Origin: Semisulcospira habei
Taxonomy: Eukaryota; Mollusca; Gastropoda; Semisulcospiridae
NCBI GenBank assembly: GCA_036245525.1
Contig: BTPG01000003.1
Location: 161,007,260 to 161,071,259 of the forward strand
Length of the DNA stretch: 64,000 bases
Reading direction: 5' to 3'
Shown in pieces: positions 41,875 through 52,985 of this stretch. The position numbers were made by a program, and so were the translations under genes. The notes under the pieces are model-generated. The model was given only the letters and a program-made list of their open reading frames with translations. It did no database searches and had not been told where the DNA came from. Every line of letters starts with the position of its first letter. The stretch's first letter is position 1.

Positions 41875-42737
41875 GTGAGTGGTCTTGCTCCCAGGTTTCT
41901 ATTTATTTAACACCTTCACTGCCAGTTTTTGGAATACTGTGTTTCTGAATTATTTGTTAATTCAAAGCCTATTGTTACGGCTATAGGCAGAAGTTTCCCA
42001 CAAGACTTGTGAAATGTTAGACTGAAATGCAATGTCCAAATATAAGTCCTATTTCAGAAGTCTATCCAAAATCACATGTTGGGAGGCAAAGCAAATTCAC
42101 ACTGATGTGCCAAATTAAAAGGATACGTTTTCAGGTTGGTTTTAAGACTGAGTGTCGATTACAACTTCAGACGAAAACTTTGTCCACAGATACCTAATAG
42201 AAAGACCTTCCTATACATGCTATTTTGGATTAATTTGGATGACACATTGGAAAGGTCCAGGGTCACTAGAGATTTCAGGGTATAGAACTCTCCTTGGATC
42301 CGCGATTTTGTGAGGAAAGGTAGCGTCACTTCTGAGAAAATGAAATAGACTTCCGAGAAAAATTTGCGAAACACATTTTCTCCAAGTCTCGATCCGAGTT
42401 TAAAAATAGGACGAGTTCAGCTTTTACTTTCTTGTCACTGAACGTGGCGCCCGTGAGTGTAACATTGTATGAACTGCCTCGCAGTATAAGTATAAGGCTT
42501 ACTCACAGGGTTTCCGTTTTAGTGTGTCTCTGGTGCACTAAAACTCAAAATCACGTACTGAAAATATAACTTAGGGGTAGTCAGACGGCACTAAAATTCA
42601 GTGCATCTGCATCCGAGACACATCATCCTTGCGCCACCGTGTGTACCCTAACAGAGGTCGGTGACAGTCGTTCTACTTTTAGTGATGAGTTGGTTCGTTC
42701 AGCCGCTCGTTTGGTCACGGCTGCGTTCAGAATCGCT
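41875..42737. other. Intron DNA, partly dispersed repeat
   Basis: 42130-42280 is a piece of the 162-bp family (ACCTAATAGAAAGACCTTCC, GGAAAGGTCCAGGGTCAC). 42281-42737 contains no open frame and is unrecognised. Confidence 0.5.
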
Positions 42738-42985
42738 GAGAGAGTGCCATATTTTTAATAAGATTTGAGCGTTTATAGACTATGTTGTTTCTATTATTTT
42801 GATCTTTTTGAGAGTCTGTCGACGTTTTCTTTAAAGACCTGTGCGACTTTTTAGCCTGACATATTTTTAAGGTATATTTACGTCATGTCTTAAGACCTTT
42901 CTTTTAGTCTAGCTGACCAGATTTTTACCCTTCCCGCCGTGAGATGGCCTTGGTTGCCTGCTCGACGTTAAACCCAAATAACTAA
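42738..42985 (+). mobile_element. 3' end of the I/Nimb-like LINE
   Basis: Starts at GAGAGTGCCATATTTTTAAT (the C-terminal codons of the 22811-23305 ORF) and runs through the 3' UTR to GACGTTAAACCCAAATAACT. It is about 95% like 23275-23540 by eye but lacks the 20-bp CCCTTCCCGCCGTTTTTA duplication present there. It lies directly upstream of LINE-C sequence, into which it probably inserted; no clear target duplication. Confidence 0.85.
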
Positions 42986-43388
42986 GAGAAGGAGCTAGCT
43001 CAGCTGGTGGAAAAGCTGGACAGCACAGTCATTGCGTATGGGATGGAAATCAGTGCAGAGAAGACCAAACTGATGACAAATAACACCAGTGGCATTGGCA
43101 CTGACGTCATGATTGGAAGCCAAAAACTAGAAACAATTAATAAATTCAAATACTTATGAGCCATTGTGACAGATGAGGGATCAAAACCAGAAACATTGTC
43201 CAGGATTGCGCAGACAACAACAGCACTGACAAGATCGAAGACCATATGGAAGGACAGAAACATCACGCTCTGCTCCAAGATCAGACTGATGCACTCCTTA
43301 GTCATCTCAGTGTTCTTGTATGCCTGCGAGTCATGGACCCTCACAGCAGACCTTGAAAGGAGGATACAAGCCACTGAAATGAGATGTT

Positions 43389-43612
43389 GTTTCCTCAAAA
43401 ACATTACCGATGCCAATACTACAATGGAACAACCTATAGCTAGCGTAATTTTAGCCCAAAAACTTACGATGTGTACCTTTAGGGCCAGGGGAGGCCACCA
43501 GGGGTGCCGTGACCTGGTACCCGGGTAGCCTCCCTTCCCACCCCCTGCGGGTAACTGCCCAAGCAGCCAAGCCGAACCAGTTCTTTCCTTTAGCTTGCAG
43601 CGTATAGACGTG
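43389..43612 (+). repeat. Left ITR of e7
   Basis: TTTCCTCAAAAACATTACCG at the tip; terminal motif variant TTACCGATGCCAATACT. Inverse of 56871-57107. Confidence 0.9.
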
Positions 43613-44299
43613 TTCGCTTAGCCCTCTGCTGTGCTATCTACGGCTGTGTATGGTTCAGGCTGTACTTGAATATTTTCGGCAGTGGTCTTCGTTCCCGGCC
43701 TGTGCTTTCGCCTTGCCTTGGAACTTTCCCTGCCCTTGTGTGTTCCTACGGCTGTGTATGGTTCAAGGGTACTTGGACTTTCGACAGTGAAATTCGTTCC
43801 CGGCCTGTGCCTTCGCCTTGCCTTGGAACTTTTCTGCCCTTGTTGTAGTGTAGGGTCGTTTTCTTAGACCTCTACTGTGCTACCTACTGCTGTGTATGGT
43901 TCATGGAGCCCTTGGACTTTTCATTAGTGTGACTTCATTCCCGGCCTGCGCTTCGCCTTCTGTGACTTTTAGGAAGTGAGTGTCACTGGTGCTTTTGTGC
44001 CTCGTTGCCGGAAGATAGGTCCCCGGGCCGTGGGGCCGGCCTTCGCCCTTCGTGGGAGCGCTGTCCTGCACCGGTTCCGGCATTGAGAGACCTTTCGGCT
44101 TGTGCGGGGCCTCTCGGAGCTTCGACCTGGTGTCCGGTGTGCTCCTGCTTCGCTCTCTCCGGTCAAGTTGGCCGGTTGGACGGCCGGGACCTTCGTCGAG
44201 GACCCAGCCTGCCTCAACCTGGATGCTTCTGGGCGTCTGTCGCGTGGGCGCTTCGTCTTCTTCTTCGGCTACAGGTGCTATCTTCCCCTGCCCCTTGCG
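43613..44299 (+). other. Leader region of e7
   Basis: Contains three diverged copies of a block of about 120 bp beginning near 43630, 43745 and 43885 (TGTGTATGGTTCA, then TTCGTTCCCGGCCTGTGC, CTTCGCCTTGCCTTGGAACT). It is the untranslated leader before gag. Open frames here are shadows. Confidence 0.6.
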
Positions 44300-45888
44300 A
44301 GATGTCCAGGTAAGGTCTCGATGTTTGCCAGCGCCGCGTCTCTGACGGCGCGCACCGGCGTCTTTTACTATATCGTTGCTTGTTATTAAGAAAGCGATAT
44401 TACTTGGCACAGGATAGTGGGGAAAGGTCAGGAGTGGTGCGTGGTTTTCATCTAAAGAAACGTGGCCTTCTGCTATGACCAGTCGCTTCGTTGTTTCACT
44501 CTATGTTGCAGTGGTCAAGTCCGCACCTGCACACGATGTGGCGACTTCCAATGGCCGAGTGACAAGCATGCGGTCTGCCTCCCCTGCGCTGGTTGTGCTT
44601 CGGGCCACACCTATGATGTCTGCGCTATCTGGGTGGAGGACCCTTGGGAAAACCCAGCTGCGGAGCCTTTTGGCGTGACAGAATCGCCGCCCGCCCTCAG
44701 CCACAAGCATGCTTCGGCCCTGGATCCAGCAGAAACGCACCTACGCTGCCGTTGGGGGACGGCATACAAAGGCTCCCCCCTTGCGCACCCACTCTCTCGA
44801 GTCAGGTCCGCAGCGAGTCCGCTCGCCCCGCTCTGCAGAAAACAAACCCTCCCTCCCGCCGCAAGCACTCTTCGTTCTCTGCTCGCTCTTCGCGCCCGGC
44901 TTCGCTCGCCGCTTCAGCTTCGCCGCTTCAGCTTCGCGGACGTCTCGCCCTCCTCATCCGTCTTCCCCTCGGGCATCGCTGGTTTCCTCTTCCACTCGCC
45001 GCCCTTCCCAGTCGGTGTCCTCCTGGGTCGTCCGTGCTGCTCGTCATTCCCAGCTTGTCTTCCCCCCACTCCCTCCCCGGCACCCTTTCCCCGCTCCCCT
45101 CCCCTTCGTGCCGTCGACCACGTGCTCACCGATCTCCTTCGCGCGGACGCTCCACTCATCGGTCTCGCCGCCCGCGCCTTCTCAGCCGCTCGCCCTGGTC
45201 TCGCTCCGTCTGGCGGCGGTACCCGTCTCTCCAGCTCCTGGTGCTTCGGCCTCCTGCGCCGCCCGTCGATGTGGATAGAAGCCCTCAGCATCGCTCCGGA
45301 GGATTCCGCCTCGGCTCCCTCCTTCCGTTCGGCCTCCGCGCGCGCTCCTCTCGCCCTTGACCCTACGTCCAGGACGACCAGGGCGGAGACCCTTCCCTGG
45401 CTCGTCGGGTCGCGTTTCTGCTGTCGCGTGTCTTCCCCAAGCCCGGACGCCTGTCCCCATCGCCCGCTTGGACGCTGTTCTCCCTCCTAGAGGTTTCGTC
45501 CCTGCCATGCCCCGAGGTTCACGGGTTCGTGTCGCCTTCTCCGCTCCTGCTGCAGGGTTCAGGCTCCGACACGGTTCGCTTCTTCATCGTCGTTCGCTGG
45601 CCAGCGGATTTGGACTTCGCCTTTCAGCACAGCTGGTATGCTGGACACTCACAGGCCTTGCTTCTGCCCTCCCCGCAGTGGATCCTGCCACTCAGCAGCA
45701 GCTGGTGGACTTCGTGCCTCCCGCCGTTGCATCCCCCCCAGCCTGGAACGGACGGCGATCCTCATCCACAACGCTCTCGCCTGTGCTGGATTCCTCGACT
45801 TGGCCAAGCAAGCGCTCGTCTACCTTCTGGAGCTGGCTCTTCTCCTTCTTGCCACTGTTAGGGCACCTCCTCGCTCTGGCTGTGGGGA
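44300..45888 (+). pseudogene. gag-like protein of e7, 5' part
   Basis: A short possible first exon ATGTCCAG ends at donor GTAAGG (44308), and an acceptor TATGTTGCAG lies at 44511. Splicing would give M-S-S-G-Q-V and lead in frame into the Cys/His module VRTCTRCGDFQWPSDKHAVC, ending HTYDVCAIW. A Pro/Ser/Arg-rich linker, SIAPEDSASAPSF and later fragments in shifting frames follow (DLDFAFQHSWYAGHSQALLL, LIHNALACAGFLDLAKQALV). The reading is cut at 45888 by the hAT-like element and resumes at 53629. Confidence 0.72.
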
Positions 45889-46270
45889 CAGGGTTCGTAG
45901 GTTCCTTTTAAGTGCTTTTAAGTGCTTTCCAATTGATTTTGTCAGAAAAGGCCTTTTAAGTCCTTTTAAATGCCAGTATGGTCCTTTTAGATCAGCCAGC
46001 AGTGCTTTTGTACATAAATTAGACCTTTTATGTGCTTTTATCGGCATATTTTCAAAATCAAAATTTGCTTGACCAACTTTGAAAAAACATTGTATTCGAT
46101 TCCGAAGACACGAGCAGACGAACTGGCCTCCATCTTGGATTTACCGAGTACGTTTTCCGAATCTCGCGCGTTCTCGCGAGGTGCGTGGTTTTATACCGGT
46201 GTAATCCCGCGAACCGAGCTGCTTTCGTTCATCACGTTGATGGTTGTGAGGAAGTTTTTATGCCGACAGA

Positions 46271-49200
46271 ATGCCTGGGAAGTGTGTTTTTCAGGAGAAA
46301 TGGAAGACAGTCAAAGAATACAAGGACTGGCTCGTGGCTGATGCAAAGGACAGACATTTTGCGCAGTGTGTTTTCTGTTCGATTAGACTGAATGTCGCGA
46401 ACATGGGCGAGAGCATGCTTCGTCAACATTTGAAAACGGATCGCCACGTGCGCAATGAGAAGAAGTACAGAGCTGAAGTCAGCTGCACCGTGAAGGATTT
46501 CTTTGCCTCTTCAGCAATAACGACTGGAGCAGCTGTTTCTGCTACGTCGACGGGAGCCACACACTCAAGTTTGACGGCAGGTGCTTCAACTTCAAGACTA
46601 TGTCCAGGTTAGTAGATTTTGAGTCCATATTTTTTGCTTAGTTGATTAAAATGTGGATCATGGGATGAGGAATGAGGACAGCTTGACGGAAATAAATACA
46701 TTTATTCCCAATTTGAACTTTTGCTACATTTATTTGCTAGACATGCTTACGTTACTGGTAAATCAGTTTGGCTTTATCACTCAGTGTGTGTTAACTCTTT
46801 AATGCCTGGAAGCTTCAGTGGGCCGTGCTTGCAGCATTACCTACTGGAGCCTTCACACCTTGAAGGGTTAACCCTCTTAGCCCTTGCAAGCCAGAGACTT
46901 CTGTGGTCTATGTGAATAGCAGGGACTGTAGGTGATTGTCGGATTTAGTGACTTAAACACTGTCACACCATCCTTTGTGCAGTACTGTGGAAGGTGATGT
47001 AAACTTAAATTAAAAGGGTTAGCTTAGGAATCCACTGCATGTGCCGTCCAGTGCTCTTATTTTCTGTAAAATGCATGCTGTCCACAGATAGTGATATCCA
47101 CACCCAGAAGATGAAGGCTGAGATCCTGTGGACTCTGAAGATGGTGGACTCGCATTACAGCTGCGCCTCTTCCAGTAGTGTGTCGGATATATTCAAGACA
47201 ATGTTTCCTGACAGCCAAGTTGCCACATCCTTCAAAGTTGGTGAAACTAAAAGTCGGTACATGATCACGTTTGGATTAGCCCCACATTTTTCTGACATTC
47301 TACTAGCATCCGTCAAGCAGTCTGTAAGCACAGGATATGTTCTGTTGTTTGATGAGAGCCTCAACAAAAAAAATCAGCTTAAGCAAATGGACTTTCACAT
47401 TCGCCTGTGGCATAACTCACAGGTAAAGACCAGGTATCTGACTTCGGAATTCTTGGGCCATGCATGTGCTGTTGACCTCCAAGAGAAATTTGAGAGTGTG
47501 TTTTTGGAATTTGCTTTTCCGAAGTCGGGCCTTCTGCAGATCTCAATGGATGGGCCCAGTGTCAACTGGAATGCGTATGAGCGGATACACCTTGACCTTA
47601 AAGAAAACTCTGGAGTAGGGCTCATGCATGTTGGAAGCTGTGGCTTGCATGTGGCACACAATGCGTTCAGGAGGGGATGTGAGGCGACTGGTTGGAAAAT
47701 CGAGTCGTTTTTATCTTCGGCCTATCATCTCTTCCAGGAATGCCCTGCTCGTCGGGAGGATTTTTCCTCAGTCACCGGATCCTCTGTGTTTCCAGCTAAA
47801 TTCTGTTGTCACAGGTGGCTGGAGAATGTGTCGCCGGCAAATACTGCTCTGCAGTTGTTACCATCTCTAGAAACATATGTCAAAGCCGCAATGGAGCGCA
47901 AGGTTGCAATGCCAAATAATAAAAGCTTCGGAGAAGTAAAGGAGGGTGTGCTGAGTACTCCTTTATTGGCTTGTAGGCTTGCCTTCTTTGCAAGTGTTGC
48001 AAGGCAGATTGAACCCTTCCTGGCAAAGTATCAGTCAGACGAGCCCATGCTGCCATTTCTGGCCACAGATCTGCATGCGTTAATCAAGGCGCTAATGCGA
48101 CGCTTCCTGAAACCAGAAGCAGTGGCAGACACCATCTCATCACAAAAACTCATTCAGATAGATGTGTCGGATCAATCAACGCATGTGAATCCAGATCGTG
48201 TAGACATCGGCTTCCAAACTAACAGCCTTTTGCAGAAAGCAAAGAAAGATGGTGTCAGTGACAGAGCTGTGTCTGCCTTCAAAATTGAGTGCAAAGACTT
48301 CCTTGTTGCAACCGTCGCCAAGCTCGCTGAAAAGTCGCCTTTAAAATTCGCCATCGTGCGAAATGTATCTTGCCTCAATCCCCTCTCCATGGATGACAAG
48401 GCGGCCAACAAGAACAAGATGAAGAGGGTTCTGCAGTGTATGGCGGAAGTGAGAAGAATTGAGGAGACACAGGCAGATGATGCCCTTTCACAGTACTGCC
48501 AATTTCTGGACAGCACTGCAGTTGCGTGTGGCGCCAGTAGTTTTGATGTGAAGACGCAGAGACTGGATACCTGGTTTCATGATGCTCTTTCTGGAAAGCC
48601 AGAATATCGAGAAATCTGGGCTGTTGTGCGAAAGCTCCTCATCTTGTCCCATGGGCAGTCGACGGTGGAATGGGGCTTTTCATACAACAAGGAAGTAATC
48701 GCAGATAACTTGAGCCAAACAGCCTTGAAGGCCAGACGAGTTGTGCATCAGAGATGCTGGGGGGGGGGGGGGGGGGGGGTGCTGGAGGTCAACCTTGACA
48801 AGAAGCTGATGGTGTCAGTTGGAGCAGCATGGGGCAGATATGACAGGTATGCCATTATATTATTCTGTTAGAGCTTGTTTGCATCACTTTTAATGTTCAC
48901 CATACTGTACAACTTAAAGGTGTTTCCTAATATTAGTGCCCCTATGCTATTTATTGGCATGCATTTTCCCCCTTTATCCAGTGCTTGACTTTCACTTGCA
49001 GACCTGGCAGTTGCAGTATTTCTCCATCATTCTCAACAGCTGTGCATTTGAAACCAATTTTTTGCAGATGTGGTGTCATGCTGCTCTGTGATCAAAATTA
49101 CTAATCAGTTTTCTCTTCACATGTCCTGTTATACTCATTGTTCTCTCTTTTTTGACAGGTATCTTGCAGACCAGAGAAAAGAAAAGGAGACAGAAGAGAG

Positions 49201-49453
49201 GACTCGGAAGAGGAAGAGACTGATAGATGAGATTGAGGACTGCAGAAAAAAGAAGAAGAGGGCAGAGGATGATGCCAGGCAGCTGGTGGTGGAAGCAGAT
49301 CGTCTCAGTTTCCAGGCGCAAGAGCAGAGATCGTTTAACCTTGTGGATCGGTCTAACACACTGCGACTGACCTCAAAGGACAAGCTGGAGGAAGCATCTC
49401 GCTGTGAAAGGGAACTGTGCAGACTGCAAGATGAGTTAAAGAAACTTGGATAG
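46271..49453 (+). CDS. hAT-like transposase, three exons, intact frame
   Basis: Exons 46271-46607, 47088-48846 and 49159-49453 join in phase to 796 codons plus stop. Splice sites are CCAG|GTTAGT with TCCACAG|AT, and GACAG|GTATGC with TTTGACAG|GT. Exon 1 encodes a BED-like finger (FAQCVFCSIRLNVANMGESM, then LRQHLKTDRH; C-x2-C and H-x4-H). Exon 2 holds the RNase H-type core: an aspartate in VLLFDESLNKKN, another in LQISMDGPSVNWNAY, the insertion domain, and a C-terminal hAT dimerisation-like motif (SHGQSTVEWGFSYNKEV). Exon 3 is a Lys/Glu-rich coiled coil. A run of 21 G (48759-48779) encodes six glycines near the end of exon 2 and may be unstable or an assembly fault. The family call rests on motifs, TIRs and the duplication; I did not align it. 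Confidence 0.82.
48759..48779 (+). repeat. 21-base poly-G tract in the transposase
   Basis: Encodes W-G6-V in frame. One base more or less would shift the final 320 bases of coding sequence. Confidence 0.9.
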
Positions 49454-49679
49454 GCAGGTTCTTTAACTGGTCCTACAGCTTACTGTGTACCAAATCCCTG
49501 CATCAAGCTTGTCACTCCTGCAAAAATGGAAAACTGACCTTATGCAGAAGAAGAGTTGGGCTGTTCCTCGGACTTTGAGAGCACAGAGTCACAGCTGTCA
49601 ATGCTGTTGCATGAAAAGGATCAAGACTGATAGCTGGAGCTCTGAGCTGGTTGTGAATATTTGATACAAGTTGAATTTC
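49454..49679 (+). other. 3' untranslated region of the hAT-like transposase gene
   Basis: Non-coding; continues after the RTE insertion at 52998-53540. Several segments of the two parts are similar to each other (for example ATGCAGAAGAAGAGT at 49540 and 53099, then CTTGAAAA), suggesting an old local duplication. Confidence 0.55.
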
Positions 49680-52600
49680 TTACTTACTTACTTACTTACG
49701 CCTGTCACCCCTACCCGGGTATAGGCCGTCGACGAGAGACCTCCAGCAACTCCTGTCCTGTGCTTCTCCTTCAATTCTACTCCATGTGGTTCCCAGTCTC
49801 TTGATGTCTGCTTGGAGGTCTCGACGCCAGGAGTTTCTCGGCCTACCTCTTTTCCTCTTTCCCTGGGGGTTCCATGACAATGCCTGCCTAGTGATACTGG
49901 AAGCTGGCTTTCTCAGACTGTGACCGATCCATCCCCATCTTCTTCGCCCAATTTCATTCTCTGCTGTTATCTGCTCTGTTCTCTCCCAGAGTCTGACGTT
50001 GCTGATCTTCTCTGGCCAGTGGATTTTCAAAATTCTTCTAAGGCAACTGTTCATGAAGGTCTGTACTCTGTTGACCGTGGTTTTTGTCAATCTCCATGTC
50101 TCTGCTCCATATAGGGGAACTGCTTTTACATTGGAGTTGAAAATCCGGACTTTGGTGTGTTGTGACAGCTCTCTGGAACTCCACACTTTTTTCAACTGGA
50201 GAAAGGCTGCTCTGGCTTTACCGATTCGTGCTCTGACATCTGCATCAGTGCCGCCTTTTTTGTCTATGATGCTCCCGAGATAGGTGAAGGACTCCACCTC
50301 CTCCAACGGGGTGCCAGCAAGCAAGACTGGTTCTTCCCTGGTTGCGTTCAGCCTCATTGTCTTTGTTTTCTGTTTGTGAATGGTGAGGCCCACTTGGGAC
50401 GAGATGTCAGCAAGCCTCGTGGTCTTGTTCTGCATTTGTTGATGAGTGTGGGACAGTAATGCCAAGTCGTCTGCAAAATCGAGGTCGTCAAGCTGTGTCC
50501 ACAGTGTCCACTGTATTCCACTTCGTCTGTGCTCTGTGGTCATCTTCATGACCCAGTCTATGGCCAGTAGGAAGAGGAATGGAGACAGCAGACACCCCTG
50601 CCTGACACCAGTTCTGACCTGGAGCTCTCTGGTGAACTGCCCTTCGTGGATCACGCGACATGTCATGCCATCATAGCTGCTCTTGATCAGGCGGACGAGC
50701 TTTGTGGGTACACCGTAGTGTCGTAGGAGTTTCCACAGAGTCTCTCGGTCCACGCTGTCAAATGCTTTCTCATAATCCACAAAGTTGACGTACAGCGGGG
50801 AGCTCCACTCCAGAGACTGTTCCACGATGATGCGGAGAGTGGCGATCTGGTCTGTACATGATCGGTTCTTCCTGAATCCTGCTTGCTGGTCTCTCAGCTG
50901 GGGGTCAACGGAGCTCTTCATTCTCTCTAGGATGATCCTGTTGAAGACCTTTCCTGGTACTGACAGCAAGGTGATTCCTCTGTAGTTGGAACACTTGCTG
51001 AGGTCGCCTTTCTTGGGAAGCTTGATTAGGTACCCCTCCTTCCAGTCAGCTGGCATCACCTCCTCTTCCCAGATCTTTCCAAACAGTGGGTACAGCATCT
51101 CAACTGTTGTCTCTAGGTCTGCTTTCAGAGACTCCGCTGGGATGCCATCTGGCCCTGCTGCTTTGCCATTCTTCAAAAATGCCACTGCTTTTCTGATCTC
51201 TTCCCGGCTGGGTCTGTCACAGCTGATGGGTAGGTCGGTCTCTGCCGGCTGGATGTCGGGGGGGTCGGGTGGGCTAGGTCTGTTCAGTAACTCTTCAAAA
51301 TACTCGGCCCATCTGTCGAGTTGGTCTGCTCTGTCTGCAATAGGCTTGCCTTCTTTGTCTTTTACTGGTCTTTCTGTATGGCCATACTTACCCGGCAATC
51401 TTCTGGTAATGTCGTAGAGCTGTTTCATGTTGCCGCTGCCTGCTGCCTTTTCTGCCTCTGCTGCCAGGCTGTCTGTGTAGGCCCTCTTGTCTGCCCTGAT
51501 ACTCCTCTTCACCTCGCGGTTGGCTTCCGAGTATTCCCCCTGTGCCCTTACTTTGGCTGCTCTCGTGCGACTGTTGTTGACCGCTGCTTTCTTCTGCTTC
51601 CTCGCTTCTATCTTCTTCAAGGTCTGTGCCGACAGCCAGTCCTTGTGGTGGTGTTTCCTGAACCCTACAGTGTCTTTGCAGGTTGAGTTCAGCGCCTCTC
51701 TAACTGCCTTCCACTGCTGCTCTGTGGTGACCGCCTCCTCTTCATTTACTAGCTCCTGTAGCGCTTGAAACCGGTTGGACAGCACCAGTTTGAACTCTTC
51801 TCTAACTCCAGTTTCTCTCAGGAGGCCTACATTATAGCGCTGTCTTCTTGTTGTCTCTGTGCGGCTTTTCTTTAGCTTGAGCTTCATTCTTAAGGTAAGC
51901 AGATGGTGGTCTGAGGCGACATCTGCTCCCCTCCTCACTCGAACATCTTGAAGGGATCTTCTAAATTTCTTGCTAATGCAGATATGGTCTATTTGGTTCT
52001 CTGTTGTATGGTCAGGTGAGACCCAAGTTGCTTTGTGTATTCTTCTGTGTGGGAAGATGCTGCCTCCAATGACAAGTCGGTTTAGAGCACAAAAGTCTAC
52101 AAACCTCTCCCCGTTCTCACTCATCTCCGAGCCTAGTCCCTGTCTCCCCATCAACTCTTCGTATCCGGTGTTGTCCTCCCCTATTTTGGCATTAAAATCG
52201 CCCATGACGATGGTGATGTCTCGCTCCGCACATTTGTCCACGGCACTCTGGAGTCGGTCGTAGAACTCTTGTTTCTCTTCCTCGTCACTGTCATTGGTGG
52301 GCGCATAACACTGGATGACGTTCAGCTTGAGCTTTTTCTTGGTTCTAAAGGCTGCTGTTATAATTCTTGGCCCAAGAGGTTCCCAGCCCATCAGTGCTCT
52401 CTGTGCCACCGGTGACAGCATGAGTGCTACTCCTTCTGTATGGGGGGCATTCTCCTCTTCATGACCTGAATACAGAATCATCTCCCCACTTAACAGCCTT
52501 TTCTGGCCAGACTGCGTCCATCTGGCTTCACTGATGCCTAGCAGGGAAAGGTTGTACTTTTGCATTTCCGCTGCTATCTGGGCGGCCTTGCCGCTCTGGT

Positions 52601-52985
52601 ACATGGTCTTGACGTTCCATGTGCCCATGGTTGTATCCCTGGATAGAGAGAGGCGGCTCGGTCCTGTGGCTTCCGAAGACTTCCGGCTTTCACCACAGGA
52701 CGTCATAAGTCTTCTAGTAGAAGAACCTTCCTCCTCCAGGAAAGGAATTACTGTTAGTCTTTTCGTCGGCGTTTTTGTAGCTATTTCCTTTTTTGCAGGG
52801 TGGGGAAGCTACCCCCACGCCCAACCCCCTTACTAGGAGGACCAGGGGTTTTCTGTCGGGGTCACCTTCCCTTAGACCATGTTGGTTCACGGCACCTTAT
52901 TTCATTCGGTGCACCCCTCTCACGAGGGACCCCCTATCCACCACCCAGGGGACGCGCCTCAACGCCGTATGGTCCCAGCGCGAGG
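49680..52985 (-). mobile_element. Full-length RTE-like LINE
   Basis: A 3.3-kb element on the minus strand: 5' UTR 52985-52707, single ORF 52706-49692, and a 3' tail of GTAAG/TAAG repeats. The perfect 12-bp target duplication AAGTTGAATTTC lies at 49668-49679 and 52986-52997. Complete ends and an open ORF make it a candidate for a still mobile copy. Related copies here are 4976-5307, 11945-12132 and 58976-59868. Confidence 0.96.
49692..52706 (-). CDS. RTE-like endonuclease/reverse transcriptase
   Basis: 1004 codons without interruption. The N-terminal AP endonuclease domain has TWNVKTMY, ISEARWTQSGQ, YAPTNDSDEEE, VMGDFNAKIG and ASDHHLLTLRMKL (catalytic N, E, D and H). The RT has FLKNGKAAGPDGIPAESL, NYRGITLLSVPGKVFNRI, QQAGFRKNRSCTDQI, VDYEKAFDSVDRETLW, GVRQGCLLSPFLF and FADDLALLS (catalytic DD). 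A thumb and basic C-terminus follow (GRPRNSWRRDLQADIK). The enzyme nicks target DNA and primes reverse transcription there. Translation may start at the first ATG or at the second (MGTWNVKTMYQ), which is where related proteins start. A single-ORF layout and a short tandem-repeat tail fit the RTE clade. Confidence 0.95.
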   Translation of the reverse strand: MTSCGESRKSSEATGPSRLSLSRDTTMGTWNVKTMYQSGKAAQIAAEMQKYNLSLLGISEARWTQSGQKRLLSGEMILYSGHEEENAPHTEGVALMLSPVAQRALMGWEPLGPRIITAAFRTKKKLKLNVIQCYAPTNDSDEEEKQEFYDRLQSAVDKCAERDITIVMGDFNAKIGEDNTGYEELMGRQGLGSEMSENGERFVDFCALNRLVIGGSIFPHRRIHKATWVSPDHTTENQIDHICISKKFRRSLQDVRVRRGADVASDHHLLTLRMKLKLKKSRTETTRRQRYNVGLLRETGVREEFKLVLSNRFQALQELVNEEEAVTTEQQWKAVREALNSTCKDTVGFRKHHHKDWLSAQTLKKIEARKQKKAAVNNSRTRAAKVRAQGEYSEANREVKRSIRADKRAYTDSLAAEAEKAAGSGNMKQLYDITRRLPGKYGHTERPVKDKEGKPIADRADQLDRWAEYFEELLNRPSPPDPPDIQPAETDLPISCDRPSREEIRKAVAFLKNGKAAGPDGIPAESLKADLETTVEMLYPLFGKIWEEEVMPADWKEGYLIKLPKKGDLSKCSNYRGITLLSVPGKVFNRIILERMKSSVDPQLRDQQAGFRKNRSCTDQIATLRIIVEQSLEWSSPLYVNFVDYEKAFDSVDRETLWKLLRHYGVPTKLVRLIKSSYDGMTCRVIHEGQFTRELQVRTGVRQGCLLSPFLFLLAIDWVMKMTTEHRRSGIQWTLWTQLDDLDFADDLALLSHTHQQMQNKTTRLADISSQVGLTIHKQKTKTMRLNATREEPVLLAGTPLEEVESFTYLGSIIDKKGGTDADVRARIGKARAAFLQLKKVWSSRELSQHTKVRIFNSNVKAVPLYGAETWRLTKTTVNRVQTFMNSCLRRILKIHWPEKISNVRLWERTEQITAENEIGRRRWGWIGHSLRKPASSITRQALSWNPQGKRKRGRPRNSWRRDLQADIKRLGTTWSRIEGEAQDRSCWRSLVDGLYPGRGDRRK

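Noticed and set aside
44914..45508. Minus-strand frames in e7 gag
   Set aside because: Arg/Gly/Ala-rich translations opposite a Pro/Ser-rich coding strand; a composition effect of high GC.
46721..46980. Extra exon of the hAT-like transposase between exons 1 and 2
   Set aside because: Exons 1 and 2 join in phase without it, and the small frame there has no motif or suitable splice sites.
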